Positions 43,128 to 51,871 of a stretch of 64,000 nucleotides of DNA are shown piece by piece (the stretch's first letter is position 1; every line of letters begins with the position of its first letter). This DNA is from Nitrospira defluvii. Lineage in GTDB: Bacteria; Nitrospirota; Nitrospiria; Nitrospirales; Nitrospiraceae. The position numbers were made by a program, and so were the translations under genes. The DNA lies in the NCBI GenBank assembly GCA_000196815.1, contig FP929003.1:4115501-4179500 (forward strand). The letters are read 5' to 3'. The notes beneath the pieces are model-generated. The model saw nothing but the letters and a program-made list of their open reading frames with translations. It had not been told where the DNA came from and did no database searches.

Positions 43128-43616
43128 TCACTTGACTGGGACTGGCTTCAAAAATTCGTCAATCCATCCTTGCAATTCGTCCCAACTGTGAGGGAACAGT
43201 TCTGTAGCTAAACCGCGAAACGGGATGTGAACACCCCATCCAATATACAAATGCTCAGTCTCCCCCAGCATGATAAATCGCCTCCGCTCTTCCTGAAGAA
43301 TCTTTACCTGCCGCTCGAACGGTTGATGCGAATAATTCTGCGCTGGCGTGTCGCACAAAAGGCTCTCCCGGCCTAGAAAATGGAGATCGGCTCCATTCCG
43401 CGTGAACATTCCCGCACAGCGCCCGTAAGAATAGCCTGACCAGTAGTTGAACCAAGCAAAGTGGCCTTTGGGCAACAAGTATAGAACGGAGTATCGAATC
43501 TCCGGGGGAGAGTCGAACTCATTCGCCACTGAACGAGAACGCACGCTGACATAAAGATACGTCCCACTGACTGAGCCTGGAAATGTTCCTGCGGTTTTGT
43601 GCGAAGAGGCAGTCAC
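43128..43616 (-). CDS. Hypothetical cargo protein
   Basis: A 162-residue soluble protein, rich in aromatic residues (YLYVSVRSRS, HFAWFNYWSGYSYGRC, LYIGWGVHIPF). No signal peptide, membrane segment or recognised domain. The GTG start has GGAGGTAATAA upstream, a good RBS. It is the last gene of the reverse-strand block of the element, the position where satellites often carry defence or fitness genes; no function can be assigned. Confidence 0.6.
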   Translation of the reverse strand: MTASSHKTAGTFPGSVSGTYLYVSVRSRSVANEFDSPPEIRYSVLYLLPKGHFAWFNYWSGYSYGRCAGMFTRNGADLHFLGRESLLCDTPAQNYSHQPFERQVKILQEERRRFIMLGETEHLYIGWGVHIPFRGLATELFPHSWDELQGWIDEFLKPVPVK

Positions 43617-43868
43617 TTATTACCTCCGAAGAGGACCCTTGATGATAGCAGGTCTCGGGACCTCAACGAGCCACATACATCAGATATGTTTGGATTGGGG
43701 GATAAATAATCTCACCTTGGTTGGACCATCGGAGCTAGCCGTGTCGAGAAACCATGGTTCCTAGGAATGCGTGATATTTGAATCGTTCGAAGGCCAGAAC
43801 ATGGGGCGAAAGCCTTCCAGGCAATGCGGTGCCTGGTGGTTCCGTTCGGTTCTGGGGCGAAGAGGAGC

Positions 43869-44147
43869 TTACGCGGGAGGAGTGGTCAGGATCGTTTCGA
43901 ATAAGGCGAGAGCTTCAGGGCTTGCCGTGAGACTTGCGGTATCGAGAACGACCGTGCGGCCGTATCTGACCTTCCCCGTATCACGATCCTTCCAGCCGGC
44001 GGAGATCTGGAGTTTCCCGGCCGTGGGGTAGTAACAGATTCGGAGCTTGTCGGTTGTCACCTTGAGCGGGGATTCTTTTTCCCAGTAGGCGTCACCTCCA
44101 GCTTGCGCGTACGCTTTTGTCAAAAAAGCCCTCTCGGCCTTATCCAA
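43869..44147 (-). CDS. Hypothetical protein, possibly a truncated remnant
   Basis: A 92-codon frame with protein-like composition (LRICYYPTAGKLQISAGWKD, VVLDTASLTASPEALALFE). It opens with TTG immediately after an in-frame stop (TAG AAT TTG), with no ribosome binding site. It may therefore be the C-terminal remnant of a longer gene. Codon use is closer to the GC-rich host than to its neighbours in the element. Confidence 0.4.
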   Translation of the reverse strand: MDKAERAFLTKAYAQAGGDAYWEKESPLKVTTDKLRICYYPTAGKLQISAGWKDRDTGKVRYGRTVVLDTASLTASPEALALFETILTTPPA

Positions 44148-44262
44148 ATTCTAGCACAGCCTTGAGTCATGCAGAGCGATGCCCCTCGCTTGTTCGATAG
44201 TCTCATCGTAGACCTGGTAGATGATCATGTTTTCCTCATTGATCGGTCACGAAGGCCACTGT

Positions 44263-44294
44263 ACGTGCAACAACCGGACGCGGTTATTGCACGT
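44263..44294. repeat. Palindrome 1 (GTGCAA-type), 32 bp
   Basis: ACGTGCAACAACCG, spacer GACG, CGGTTATTGCACGT: 14 bp arms with one mismatch. Its right arm is the exact inverse of the left arm of palindrome 2 (12 bp, GTGCAATAACCG). Both have central AC. It lies in the 230 bp gap between the remnant gene and the GIY-YIG gene. No other regulatory signal is clear in that gap. Confidence 0.7.
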
Positions 44295-44377
44295 CCTGAC
44301 GGGGAATCTAGATGCTAGACGGCAGACTCAGTCCCGATCTGGCAGGTAGTCTGCCCATTGAGGAGAAGGGCGGAAGC

Positions 44378-45520
44378 TCAATCACAGTGCTCGTAATTCG
44401 AAGCCTGACAGGTCTTTGACATTGACCGAGCCGTTGAGAGTTGGGCTGGCGTCATTTGCTCCTCTAACGCTCGACAAAAACTTGATGCCCTGGGCTCCCC
44501 GTGCCACGTAGCTAGACTTAACCACATGTAGGCTTTAATCGGGTCAGCGGGTATACCACGGCCCAATTTGTACATCCATCCCAAATAGTACTGTCCTTCA
44601 GCACTCCCTTGCTTTGCTGCCGCACGGAAGCAATCCACTGCGTCCGCATCACTATGCGGAAGGCCGCAGCCATTCATATAGTCTAGCCCTCTCTGCACAA
44701 GCGCCGAGGGATTACCCCATATGGACGGCCCCTGATAATCGAATGGCTGTTCCCGTCTTATTTCTCTTGGCATAGAACCATCCAAAGCGCCTGCCGCAGA
44801 TGTGGACCTATCTGCCTGCACCTCCAACTGAGAACGGCTGAGTGCAATTTTCCGATCTCGCTCCTGCTCAAATTCTCGATACCTCGCAGACATTTTTCGC
44901 CTATTCTCAAAAAATTCAAACAATCCCCATCCAGGAAGCACCGCCCAGAAAACAGCGGACACGATAGCCGCTCCGTCAGTCGTTTTAGGCGCGACAATGC
45001 CAATGAGAAAGAAAACGATAACACCACCGGTAATCCAGTATTGCCAAAATGGGCGAGGCGGACATTGCCGTTCGATGCTCTCATCGAATGCTTTTCGGAT
45101 AGCGGCCTCATCTTTCGCTAGGCGTGCCTGAAACTCCTGGCGCGCAACTGTAGCCTTTCTCTCCTGCTCTCGATCTCGTAGCGCTTGTCGGTGCAGACCC
45201 TCGGCTCGCACTCTTTCTGCACGCTTGTAGGACTCTGTGATCTCCGTTCCCCCAGCTGCCTGTTTAATTGCAGCTATGGCCTCCTCGGGACTGCAGCGGA
45301 ACCATTCTTTATTTTCTCGGCTAGACGACAGGATTCTGTGCGCCCGCTGCTCAATCGCTCGTGGGTCTTCGACTAACACATCGTAGTCGACGACATAGGG
45401 GTGGGGGGACCCGGTATGATTTAATTCACCGGCGCGAAGGTCAGGATCTTTCGAGGAATAACCAACTTTGACCAACCCTTGCATGGCTTTGTTGCTGATG
45501 ACATATACCCATCCCTTCAT
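44378..45520 (-). CDS. GIY-YIG (T5orf172-type) domain - two-TM - Sel1-repeat fusion protein
   Basis: A 380-residue protein (positions below count from the upstream in-frame GTG at 45532). Residues 7-90 are a T5orf172/MUG113-type GIY-YIG domain: GWVYVISN, VKVGYSS, LNHTGSPHPY, then EQRAH and KEWFRC, with the catalytic Glu probably in EQRAH. Residues 100-158 form a charged coiled coil. Two membrane segments lie at about 163-181 and 186-208, a second coiled coil at 209-240, and two Sel1 repeats at about 275-346 (AVDCFRAAAKQGSAEGQYYLG). Three Cys lie near the C-terminus. The combination of a nuclease-type domain with a membrane anchor and a Sel1 sensor suggests a defence effector; that role is inference. 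Confidence 0.75.
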   Translation of the reverse strand: MKGWVYVISNKAMQGLVKVGYSSKDPDLRAGELNHTGSPHPYVVDYDVLVEDPRAIEQRAHRILSSSRENKEWFRCSPEEAIAAIKQAAGGTEITESYKRAERVRAEGLHRQALRDREQERKATVARQEFQARLAKDEAAIRKAFDESIERQCPPRPFWQYWITGGVIVFFLIGIVAPKTTDGAAIVSAVFWAVLPGWGLFEFFENRRKMSARYREFEQERDRKIALSRSQLEVQADRSTSAAGALDGSMPREIRREQPFDYQGPSIWGNPSALVQRGLDYMNGCGLPHSDADAVDCFRAAAKQGSAEGQYYLGWMYKLGRGIPADPIKAYMWLSLATWHGEPRASSFCRALEEQMTPAQLSTARSMSKTCQASNYEHCD

Positions 45521-45596
45521 GCCCAATCCCACATCTTCAGCATCATCACATAGCCAAGTGGGCGCTGGGGTAACAGTTCGACGCCACCCCTGGCGA

Positions 45597-45770
45597 TTAC
45601 AGCTTTTTCTTCTCGCGGCACTTCTTCACGAAGTCTTCGATCGCTATCTCTAATAGTTGATTCGCCGGCATCTTGCGATCCAACGCGATGTGCCTCAATT
45701 CCGTGAGCAATTCCTCTTGCAGTCTCAAGGCAAAGAGCTTTCTGACAACTGGCGACTTAGGTCTAGCCAT
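45597..45770 (-). CDS. Small ribbon-helix-helix-type regulator
   Basis: A 57-residue protein: MARPKSPVVRKLFALRLQEE then a two-helix segment (LRHIALDRKMPANQLLEIAIEDFV) and a Lys-rich end. The strand-helix-helix pattern fits CopG/Arc-type repressors or antitoxins. The ATG at 45770 is preferred over a TTG at 45818. It is divergent from a second RHH-like gene (45884), sharing a 113 bp control region. It directly precedes the GIY-YIG gene on the same strand (76 bp) and could control it. Confidence 0.65.
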   Translation of the reverse strand: MARPKSPVVRKLFALRLQEELLTELRHIALDRKMPANQLLEIAIEDFVKKCREKKKL

Positions 45771-45840
45771 GGCGAGGCCAGAGGTTACCTGAGCACAACA
45801 TACCGTGCAACATGCCAATTGACAGCATTATATTCATTCT

Positions 45841-45873
45841 GATAGCATTAACTACTTGCTATCTACTTATAAT
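45841..45873 (+). promoter_or_regulatory. Operator-like palindrome and -10 box between two RHH genes
   Basis: GATAGCA-N9-TGCTATC (45841-45863) is a perfect 7+7 palindrome. TATAAT follows at 45868-45873, and RBS GGAGGG precedes the ATG at 45884. A related half-site (GACAGCATTA) lies at 45821. A repressor bound at the palindrome would cover the -35 region of the rightward promoter. Confidence 0.65.
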
Positions 45874-45883
45874 ACGGAGGGCC

Positions 45884-46054
45884 ATGACGATGCCGCGACT
45901 AATGGTTCAGCTTACCGAATCCCTCAAAGCAAAACTTGATGCAGTGCGGAAGCAAGGTTTCACCGCCAGTGGTCTGATTCGGCATTTACTCACTCAACAT
46001 TTCGACCAGCCTAAGAACAGGCAGAAAGGGAAGGCACATGCTGACAAACGTTAA
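45884..46054 (+). CDS. Small ribbon-helix-helix-type regulator (rightward)
   Basis: A 56-residue protein: MTMPRLMVQLTESLKAKLDA, then VRKQGFTASGLIRHLLTQHF and a basic tail. Strand-helix-helix arrangement of CopG-type proteins. RBS CGGAGGG. An ATG 6 bp further on is an alternative start. It is divergent from the other RHH gene with an operator-like palindrome in between, the layout of a satellite or phage regulatory switch. Its end overlaps the next gene by 17 bp. Confidence 0.65.
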   Translation: MTMPRLMVQLTESLKAKLDAVRKQGFTASGLIRHLLTQHFDQPKNRQKGKAHADKR

Positions 46055-46325
46055 AAGTAACGAAAGGCGAACGCTTTGGTTGGTTTGCGACTCACGCGCA
46101 AACGGCAAGTGGATACACCTGGGGCACTTCCTAGCAAGCCGGAAGGAGGGGGAACGGAAGCTGCGGTGGCTGCGTCAATGGCACCCAACGGCGTTCCTGA
46201 TGGAGGCAGATGCAAAGAAATGCCTTGTGATGGATGACAATCCTCTTCCCGTTAGGTCGCCAAAAGAAAGTCCAGCCGTGACGGAGAGGCCGCGACTTCG
46301 CTTGGTCGGGCTCGTTTCGAACTGA
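46038..46325 (+). CDS. Small hypothetical protein
   Basis: A 95-residue basic protein (TLWLVCDSRANGKWIHLGHF, ERKLRWLRQWHPTAFLMEA). The ATG overlaps the preceding gene and has AGGGAAGG upstream. The tryptophan-rich pattern resembles small phage single-strand-binding or Arc-like adaptors, but no family can be named. Part of the rightward early operon of the element. Confidence 0.55.
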   Translation: MLTNVKSNERRTLWLVCDSRANGKWIHLGHFLASRKEGERKLRWLRQWHPTAFLMEADAKKCLVMDDNPLPVRSPKESPAVTERPRLRLVGLVSN

Positions 46326-46373
46326 ACCGGCTTCACGGTGGCGACGCGGCTGAAAAAGCAGAAAGGCAATTCG

Positions 46374-46661
46374 ATGACAATCCATTCTGAGATGCCCGAT
46401 GAAGCTAGACAAACCAGCTCCACTCCAAAGACACATGGCGCTGAGGCCATCCGCCGCGAGTTCTTGGAAAGCGAGCGCGCCAAGTGGCTCACGATCAAGG
46501 AAGCCGCCTTCGTCCTGAGCGTGTGCCAGAACACCATCTTTTGCATGATCAGTAACGGCTTGCCGGTACGGCGCGAGGGGAAAGTCATCCGGATTCATGT
46601 CGAGGATTTACGCCCCCGTGACATGCAGGAGAGTCGCGAGGTGACACGCAGAATTCGATGA
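46374..46661 (+). CDS. HTH_17/AlpA-type excisionase-like regulator
   Basis: A 95-residue protein. After a hydrophilic lead, WLTIKEAAFVLSVCQNTIF followed by MISNGLPVRREGKVIRIHVEDL is a winged helix-turn-helix of the excisionase/AlpA class, which bends DNA at att or activates satellite genes. AGAAAGG lies 7 nt from the chosen ATG. One of three HTH_17-like proteins in the element (others at 49091 and 51872). Confidence 0.8.
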   Translation: MTIHSEMPDEARQTSSTPKTHGAEAIRREFLESERAKWLTIKEAAFVLSVCQNTIFCMISNGLPVRREGKVIRIHVEDLRPRDMQESREVTRRIR

Positions 46662-46743
46662 CAATCCTGACCTGAAACTCTGAGAACACTTTCAGAAATT
46701 TGATATTTCGAACAACAAATAAACTGGGGAAGGAGAAATCACT

Positions 46744-47202
46744 ATGGCAACTAGTACCGCGAGCAGTCGTAAGACAGACAACCAAGTAGTGGCTAAAAAA
46801 TCTAGAGAACGAATCGTCATGCTCGAGGAGCGCCCTCGCCCGGAGTGGTTCGTAAAAATCAAAACTTCCACCGGTGAAACCCAGTGGTTTGTGCGTATAT
46901 CGATTACCGGCTTATGCGTGCGACGTTACGGCCCATTCCCAAACAAGCAAGCCTGCTGTCTGTTCCTAGATTCAGCCGTAAATGAATTGATTGATGGAGT
47001 CATGGAGCTTACTGACGTCCAGGATAAATACCGGCTGCCAAATCGGCCCTTCCAGAATCGTGGTGGTCAATATCCCATTATTGAGCGCGAGCTGATCTTG
47101 CATGCACCGACGGTCAATCCTCGAACTGTCGTACGTCGTACAGCAAGAACAACGATTAGGCATGGCATCAGACGAGTCACTCAGAGAACCTCTGTGCAAT
47201 AA
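46744..47202 (+). CDS. Hypothetical basic protein
   Basis: A 152-residue protein with a compact middle (PEWFVKIKTSTGETQWFVRI, RRYGPFPNKQACCLFLDSAV) and an Arg/Thr-rich tail. The WFVKI...FVRI pattern suggests a small beta-sheet nucleic-acid-binding module; unassigned. RBS GGAAGGAG. Its stop codon lies inside palindrome 2, directly upstream of the serine recombinase. Confidence 0.55.
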   Translation: MATSTASSRKTDNQVVAKKSRERIVMLEERPRPEWFVKIKTSTGETQWFVRISITGLCVRRYGPFPNKQACCLFLDSAVNELIDGVMELTDVQDKYRLPNRPFQNRGGQYPIIERELILHAPTVNPRTVVRRTARTTIRHGIRRVTQRTSVQ

Positions 47203-47220
47203 CCGACCGGTCATTGCACA
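47193..47220. repeat. Palindrome 2 (GTGCAA-type), 28 bp, before the serine recombinase gene
   Basis: TGTGCAATAACCGA and CCGGTCATTGCACA form a 28 bp dyad with one mismatch and central AC. Twenty-eight bp with a 2 bp centre is the size of a resolvase crossover site. It shares the 12-mer GTGCAATAACCG with palindrome 1 at 44263 in inverse orientation. It lies 24 bp before the recombinase ATG. Confidence 0.75.
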
Positions 47221-47244
47221 TCGCAAGTCCTGGAGGAGGGACTT

Positions 47245-47940
47245 ATGAAGGCAATCGGCTACTGCAGAGTTTCAACCGAAGGGCAAGCGCAGGACGGGGT
47301 AAGTTTGGCCGCGCAGCAAGCCCGGATATTCGCATGGTGTGAATTGAATGGGTATGGACTTATGGAACTTCATGCTGACGCCGGCCTATCCGGTTGTCGG
47401 TCTGATAATCGTCCAGGCCTCCAAGCGGCGCTTTCAGCGGCCTGTAGAGAGGGGGCGGCGTTAATTGTCTACAGCCTCAGTCGTTTGGCTCGCTCAACGA
47501 AGGATGCCATCTCGATCAGTGACCGCCTCGCCAAAAGCGGAGCGGACCTGGTCAGCCTTTCCGAAAAGCTCGACACAGCATCGGCCGCAGGGAAAATGAT
47601 TTTTCGTATGTTGGCTGTTTTGGCAGAATTCGAGCGGGATCAAGTGGCTGAACGAACGAAAGGAGCCCTTGGCCACCTTAGGAGCAAAGGCAAACGGATT
47701 AGCGGCCGTCTTCCCTTTGGATACGATCTTGCCGAGGATGGAGAAACACTGTTGCTCAATTCCACCGAACAGTCCGGCCTTCAGATAATCGCTGACCTGA
47801 GAACCCAAGGGTTCGGACGGCGTCGCATCGCAGATCACCTGAACAAGCAGGGCGTTCCATCGAAGACGGGAAAGTTGTGGTCTCCGCAAGCAGTCGGAGG
47901 AATTCTCAAGCGCGGCCTTGTTGCCACGTCGGTGAATTGA
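47245..47940 (+). CDS. Serine recombinase (resolvase/invertase with recombinase domain)
   Basis: A 231-residue serine recombinase. The catalytic domain has nucleophile Ser10 (YCRVSTEGQAQDG), DAGLSGCRSDNRPGL, YSLSRLARSTKD and the long helix LAVLAEFERDQVAERTKGAL. A short C-terminal Recombinase domain carries FGYDLAEDGETLLLN and an HTH (RTQGFGRRRIADHLNKQGV). Much shorter than phage large-serine integrases; it is closer to resolvases and invertases. The element already has a tyrosine integrase, so this enzyme probably has a second job such as inversion or dimer resolution. RBS TGGAGGAGGG. Confidence 0.9.
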   Translation: MKAIGYCRVSTEGQAQDGVSLAAQQARIFAWCELNGYGLMELHADAGLSGCRSDNRPGLQAALSAACREGAALIVYSLSRLARSTKDAISISDRLAKSGADLVSLSEKLDTASAAGKMIFRMLAVLAEFERDQVAERTKGALGHLRSKGKRISGRLPFGYDLAEDGETLLLNSTEQSGLQIIADLRTQGFGRRRIADHLNKQGVPSKTGKLWSPQAVGGILKRGLVATSVN

Positions 47941-48055
47941 TACCGTACCAGCACGATTCTAGAACGGGGCAACGGCTGGCCTCATGAACCAGCCGGCGGG
48001 CGTTCCTGGCGCCCGTGCCCCCCATCCTCATCCAGGAACCCGACAGGAGGGGAAT

Positions 48056-48868
48056 ATGCCTCGAAAACGAAAAAACGGGCCTCTATCTGCAGGGATGGAT
48101 TTTGCCCTTGAAGTAGTTCGCAGCGTAGTGGATGAGAGACCATTAGCTCCTGCGAAATTCACTTCAGAGCGAAAGCCAAAGCAGAAAGCGCATGTCCCTG
48201 AGTCTCTCATTTGGGATCTGCACGTTAAGCATCCGCCTGATGGACCGTTCCCATTTCTGACTAAGGCCGGCCTAAAAAAGCTACCATCTCTATACCGAGA
48301 TGGCCACGTCGATAAATGGGGAAGGATCGCCCTGGACGAATACCAAATTGCATATGCCAGGTCGCAGGACCCACTGCTTGTCTTGGAGGCCTTCATGTGG
48401 GCTCATCGGAACAAGCTTTACCCACCCATTTGGGTTCTGGAGATCTTGTGCTCTGCACTCGAAAAATACATTAAGGACGGAAGGCGCGAAACTATAGAGC
48501 AGCTATTGAACCTATCCGGGGTACCTGGCGGAGGATCTGTATTTATAATTCGAGCTAAAAGACGCAGAGATCGGATGTTGGCAGAGTGGATTTGCTGGTA
48601 CGCTGATCTAAAGCCGTGCAGCCTTGTCCAGGCAGTAAAGGTTGTCGCTGATTATTGGGACGAGTGTGTGCGAAAGGGGATTTATCAATTCGGCTATCGC
48701 TTAGACAAATCAATACAGAAGGAGGCCCTCATTCAATATTACGAAAAGCGATGGAAGCGAGAGTTTGGTTGTGATGAGAAGTATTTGGATATTCAAGAAC
48801 GTTTGCGCAGCTTAACCGCCGAACAAAAAAAGGAGTTCGTAAGAAAGATAGAGAGAAAACAATTCTAG
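48056..48868 (+). CDS. Hypothetical protein of the element
   Basis: A 270-residue soluble, basic, helix-rich protein (LLVLEAFMWAHRNKLYPPIW, IIRAKRRRDRMLAEWICWY, EEYL-type C-terminal helices). No recognised domain, no membrane segment. The start is at 48056 after GACAGGAGGGG. It is AT-rich relative to the host. Position between the recombinase and the replication module offers no clear role. Confidence 0.6.
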   Translation: MPRKRKNGPLSAGMDFALEVVRSVVDERPLAPAKFTSERKPKQKAHVPESLIWDLHVKHPPDGPFPFLTKAGLKKLPSLYRDGHVDKWGRIALDEYQIAYARSQDPLLVLEAFMWAHRNKLYPPIWVLEILCSALEKYIKDGRRETIEQLLNLSGVPGGGSVFIIRAKRRRDRMLAEWICWYADLKPCSLVQAVKVVADYWDECVRKGIYQFGYRLDKSIQKEALIQYYEKRWKREFGCDEKYLDIQERLRSLTAEQKKEFVRKIERKQF

Positions 48869-48996
48869 TTCTTGCAGCCGCTCCTTCCCTTTGAACGCAC
48901 CCCCGCAGACTCTCTCAAGTTCCGCTCTTGGCATCTCTACTTCACATTTTTGAATAGCGCCACCATGCGAATGAAAGCCGCACATGGGGCGAATAA

Positions 48997-49025
48997 CTGT
49001 ACAAATTTAAATCTGATTCGTACAG
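48997..49025. promoter_or_regulatory. CTGTAC inverted repeat before the replication module
   Basis: CTGTAC-N17-GTACAG in the AT-rich gap between the gene ending at 48868 and the small HTH gene at 49091. The spacer contains AAATTTAAAT. Likely operator of the replication operon; the regulator is unknown. Confidence 0.45.
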
Positions 49026-49090
49026 CGAGCGCGCTTAGAAGCTTCGGTATAAAGAAGGCATGGATTTGGCGGACAGGCTGGAGGAAGACC

Positions 49091-49267
49091 ATGAATCAAA
49101 CTTTGGTGCCGGTAAAAGAAATCGTCGCACAGGGAGTTGGTGGCAGATCAAGTATTTACCAGATGATTAAGGTTGGCCAGATCCCATCATACCGTGTCGG
49201 CAAGCGGGGCATTCGCGTTTGCCTAAGTGAGGTACTGTCGGTGCTCCGCCGCCCAGAAATGAAATAA
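49091..49267 (+). CDS. Small HTH_17-type DNA-binding protein
   Basis: A 58-residue protein almost entirely made of a helix-turn-helix: LVPVKEIVAQGVGGRSSIYQ, then MIKVGQIPSYRVGKRGIRVC. This is the excisionase/AlpA pattern. The ATG at 49091 follows GGAGGAAGACC. First gene of the replication run, about 65 bp after the CTGTAC inverted repeat. Xis or an activator of replication genes is likely. Confidence 0.75.
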   Translation: MNQTLVPVKEIVAQGVGGRSSIYQMIKVGQIPSYRVGKRGIRVCLSEVLSVLRRPEMK

Positions 49268-49271
49268 AAAC

Positions 49272-49304
49272 GCCGCGCCCCGGGGTGCAATCCCAAAGCG
49301 CGGC
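49272..49304. promoter_or_regulatory. GCCGCGC/GCGCGGC inverted repeat
   Basis: Seven-bp arms with a 19 nt loop in the short gap after the HTH gene and just before the next RBS. No T-run follows. It could be an attenuator, a weak terminator or an RNA processing hairpin. Confidence 0.3.
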
Positions 49305-49323
49305 AAAACCGAGGAGCGAACAA

Positions 49324-49625
49324 ATGGTACCTGCTAATCTATCAGGCAACACCGCGCCGATCAATCCCCTTAAAACCAGTTCTAAGGTTTCCAGGGCATC
49401 CTCTGTCCCTTCGCATCTTGGCCACAAACCCAACCTCCACGCATGCCAAGGCTCAATCGCTATTCGGATGGAACTAGCCGGCCTAATGTCTACAGAAATC
49501 ATCGCCCATGATTCAGCGATGGAAGATAGACTCGAGGAGTTCCTAGGGGCCGCGTCCCCTCTCCTAAAACAGCTGCAGGAGACATTGATTGCCTTTGGCA
49601 AGGAAGACATTGGAGTGACCCACTG

Positions 49626-49626
<1 letters not shown>
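49324..49626 (+). CDS. Small hypothetical protein of the replication operon
   Basis: A 100-residue protein. Low-complexity Ser/Pro lead, then helices (AIRMELAGLMSTEIIAHDSA, MEDRLEEFLGAASPLLKQL). GAGGAG lies 7 nt before the ATG at 49324. The stop overlaps the initiator start (TGATG), so the two are translationally coupled; an accessory to replication is plausible. Confidence 0.6.
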
Positions 49627-50530
<904 letters not shown>

Positions 50531-50534
<4 letters not shown>

Positions 50535-51868
50535 CCATGACGACTATCGAACACCCCACGATGCCACCCCACGATCTGGACGCTGAGCGGGCCATCCTTG
50601 GAGCTATTCTGCTCTGCCCTGCAGTCTTGGCCACTGTGGGGGAACTCGTCCAGGAGACAGACTTTTACGATTCCCATCACCAAGGCATCTTCTCGGCAAT
50701 GTGCCGGCTGGAGAACGCGGGAGGCGCAATTGATCACATCGTGGTCGCCGAAGAATTGAAACGGAGAGGACTCCTTGAGAAGGTTGGCGGAAGCGCGGCG
50801 GTCGCTGAACTGATCGAAACCGTCGCCACGGCCGCCAATGTCACGACCCACTGTCGCGTGGTGCAGGAAAAAGCCCGGCGCCGAGCCGTGCGACAAATGG
50901 CCTTTGACTTGTTCACCCGATCGACCGACGAGCAGGAGACGCTGGATGCGCTGATCGACCAGGCAGAGCAGACCATCTTCGGAGGACAGGATCTAGGCCA
51001 AGCTTCCTCCAGAATCACAACCGCCCAGCTGGTCAACGAACGCCTGCACCATCTGGAAACCCTATACAAGAGCCGACGACCTTTCACGGGTATTTCGACA
51101 GGCTTTGCCACCTTGGATCGCCTCACGGCCGGACTTCAACCCGGCACCCTGAACATCATCGCTGCTCGTCCCAGCATGGGGAAAACTGCCCTCGCGCTTT
51201 CAATTGCCGCTCATGTCGCCCTGGAAACGAACCTGCCCGTCCAGATTTTCAGCTTGGAAATGTCCAAAGAGGAGTTGATCGATCGCTTGTTTGCGCTCAC
51301 CGCCCAGATCGATCTTCACGCCATCCGAACAGGAAAGGTATCGAGTGCTGATTGGTTTGATCTCGCTACTTCGGCAGATCAACTCTCGAACGCGCCCCTG
51401 TTCATCGAGGATTCAGGCTCTATCACCATGGCTCAACTGCGTCGGCGCGCCCGACGAGCAAAGGCCAAAACAGGACTCGCCTTGATGATCGTGGATTATC
51501 TCCAGCTCATGACACCAAGCTTGCGGGGAGAATCACGCCAGCAAGAAATTAGCGACATGTCGCGTGCCCTGAAGCTCCTGGCCAAGGAATTGGGCGTCCC
51601 GATCATCGCCCTCTCTCAGCTCAATCGAAAAGTCGAAGAGCGAGGCGACAAGCGGCCGATGCTGTCTGACCTTCGGGAAAGCGGTTCGATTGAACAGGAT
51701 GCTGACTTGGTCGCGTTCATCTATCGGGACGAAGTGTACAACCCGGACTCTCTCGACAAAGGCCTTGCGGAAATCCTTGTCCGGAAACACCGCAGCGGAC
51801 CGGTGGGTGAGCAGAAGCTGTTATTCCGAGAACAGTATGCCAAGTTCGAGGATCTGCCAGCGGACTGA
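50531..51868 (+). CDS. DnaB-type replicative helicase of the element
   Basis: A 445-residue DnaB-family helicase. The N-terminal DnaB domain starts at PPHDLDAERAILGAILLCP. Walker A is ARPSMGKTALAL (Lys218), Walker B LMIVDYLQLM, with the DnaB signature VPIIALSQLNRKVEERGDKR and SGSIEQDADLVAFIYRDE. The ATG overlaps the initiator stop (ATGA). An own helicase next to an initiator means the element can drive its replication largely independently of host loading. Host-like composition suggests a phage copy of chromosomal descent. Confidence 0.93.
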
Positions 51869-51871
51869 CTG

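Noticed and set aside
43771-44031. 86-codon plus-strand frame overlapping the 43869-44147 gene
   Set aside because: The minus-strand frame has a more protein-like composition; this one has a GTG start without RBS.
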